Positions 64,000 through 64,000 of a DNA stretch of 64,000 nucleotides are shown piece by piece (the stretch's first letter is position 1; every line of letters begins with the position of its first letter). The notes under the pieces are model-generated. The model did no database searches and was not told the origin of the DNA. It was given only the letters and a program-made list of their open reading frames with translations. Source of the DNA: Diplonema japonicum (taxonomy: Eukaryota; Euglenozoa; Diplonemea; Diplonemida; Diplonemidae); assembly GCA_964019335.1 (NCBI GenBank), contig OZ025689.1, positions 186,001 through 250,000 of the forward strand. The letters are read 5' to 3'. A program made the position numbers and the translations under genes.

Positions 64000-64000
64000 G

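Overview
This window is nuclear DNA from a eukaryotic microbe. Supporting evidence: standard-code genes interrupted by GT-AG introns, and eukaryote-only families (a spliceosomal DEAH helicase, a centrin, longin R-SNAREs, an InsP3 receptor, a MAP kinase kinase). I recognise 28 genes and every one lies on the minus strand. The only plus-strand coding material of note is inside two DNA transposons, plus a few doubtful short stretches. A 64 kb one-way gene array with pyrimidine-AG acceptor signals just ahead of several start codons suits polycistronic transcription with spliced-leader trans-splicing (euglenozoans such as diplonemids; perkinsids and dinoflagellates are alternatives). No spliced-leader gene is visible, so the lineage is an inference and I do not name a species.

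Layout, in order of increasing coordinate (the genes read right to left): coiled-coil protein cut by the window edge; PPR protein; AAGAB/p34-like adaptor chaperone; DAHP synthase; tiny V-ATPase accessory-like membrane protein; small coiled-coil protein; two tandem VAMP7-like SNAREs; small Ala-rich protein; SPRY protein; RING-H2 protein; Prp22 helicase; PDZ plus four-TM protein; four-TM protein; acidic unknown protein; MAPKK-like kinase with WW-like C-terminal repeats, whose first two introns each contain a piggyBac-like transposon; InsP3 receptor (about 2901 aa); coiled-coil protein; centrin; a 2.9 kb gap holding a repeat-rich element; F-box-like protein; membrane protein; WDR48/UAF1; small unknown protein; membrane-anchored HIT/GalT-like protein; ADP-ribosyltransferase with ankyrin repeats; WD40/EF-hand protein; annexin-repeat coiled-coil protein; double zinc-ribbon protein at the right edge.

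I reconstructed 29 introns by hand; each restores the reading frame and most restore a recognisable family sequence. Apart from the two enlarged by transposons they are only 34-75 nt long. Seventeen start GTATG, and many have a core that is little more than one homopolymer, most often poly-A on the sense strand. Several 3' terminal exons are too short to be seen as open reading frames on their own and were found through these introns.

Spacers between genes are unusual mosaics of A, T, G and C homopolymer runs. The clearest novel points are the homopolymer-cored introns, the two transposons in neighbouring introns of one kinase gene, the second transposon's loss of its catalytic core, a candidate structured RNA near 22.0 kb, and the unclassified element at 43.4-44.6 kb.
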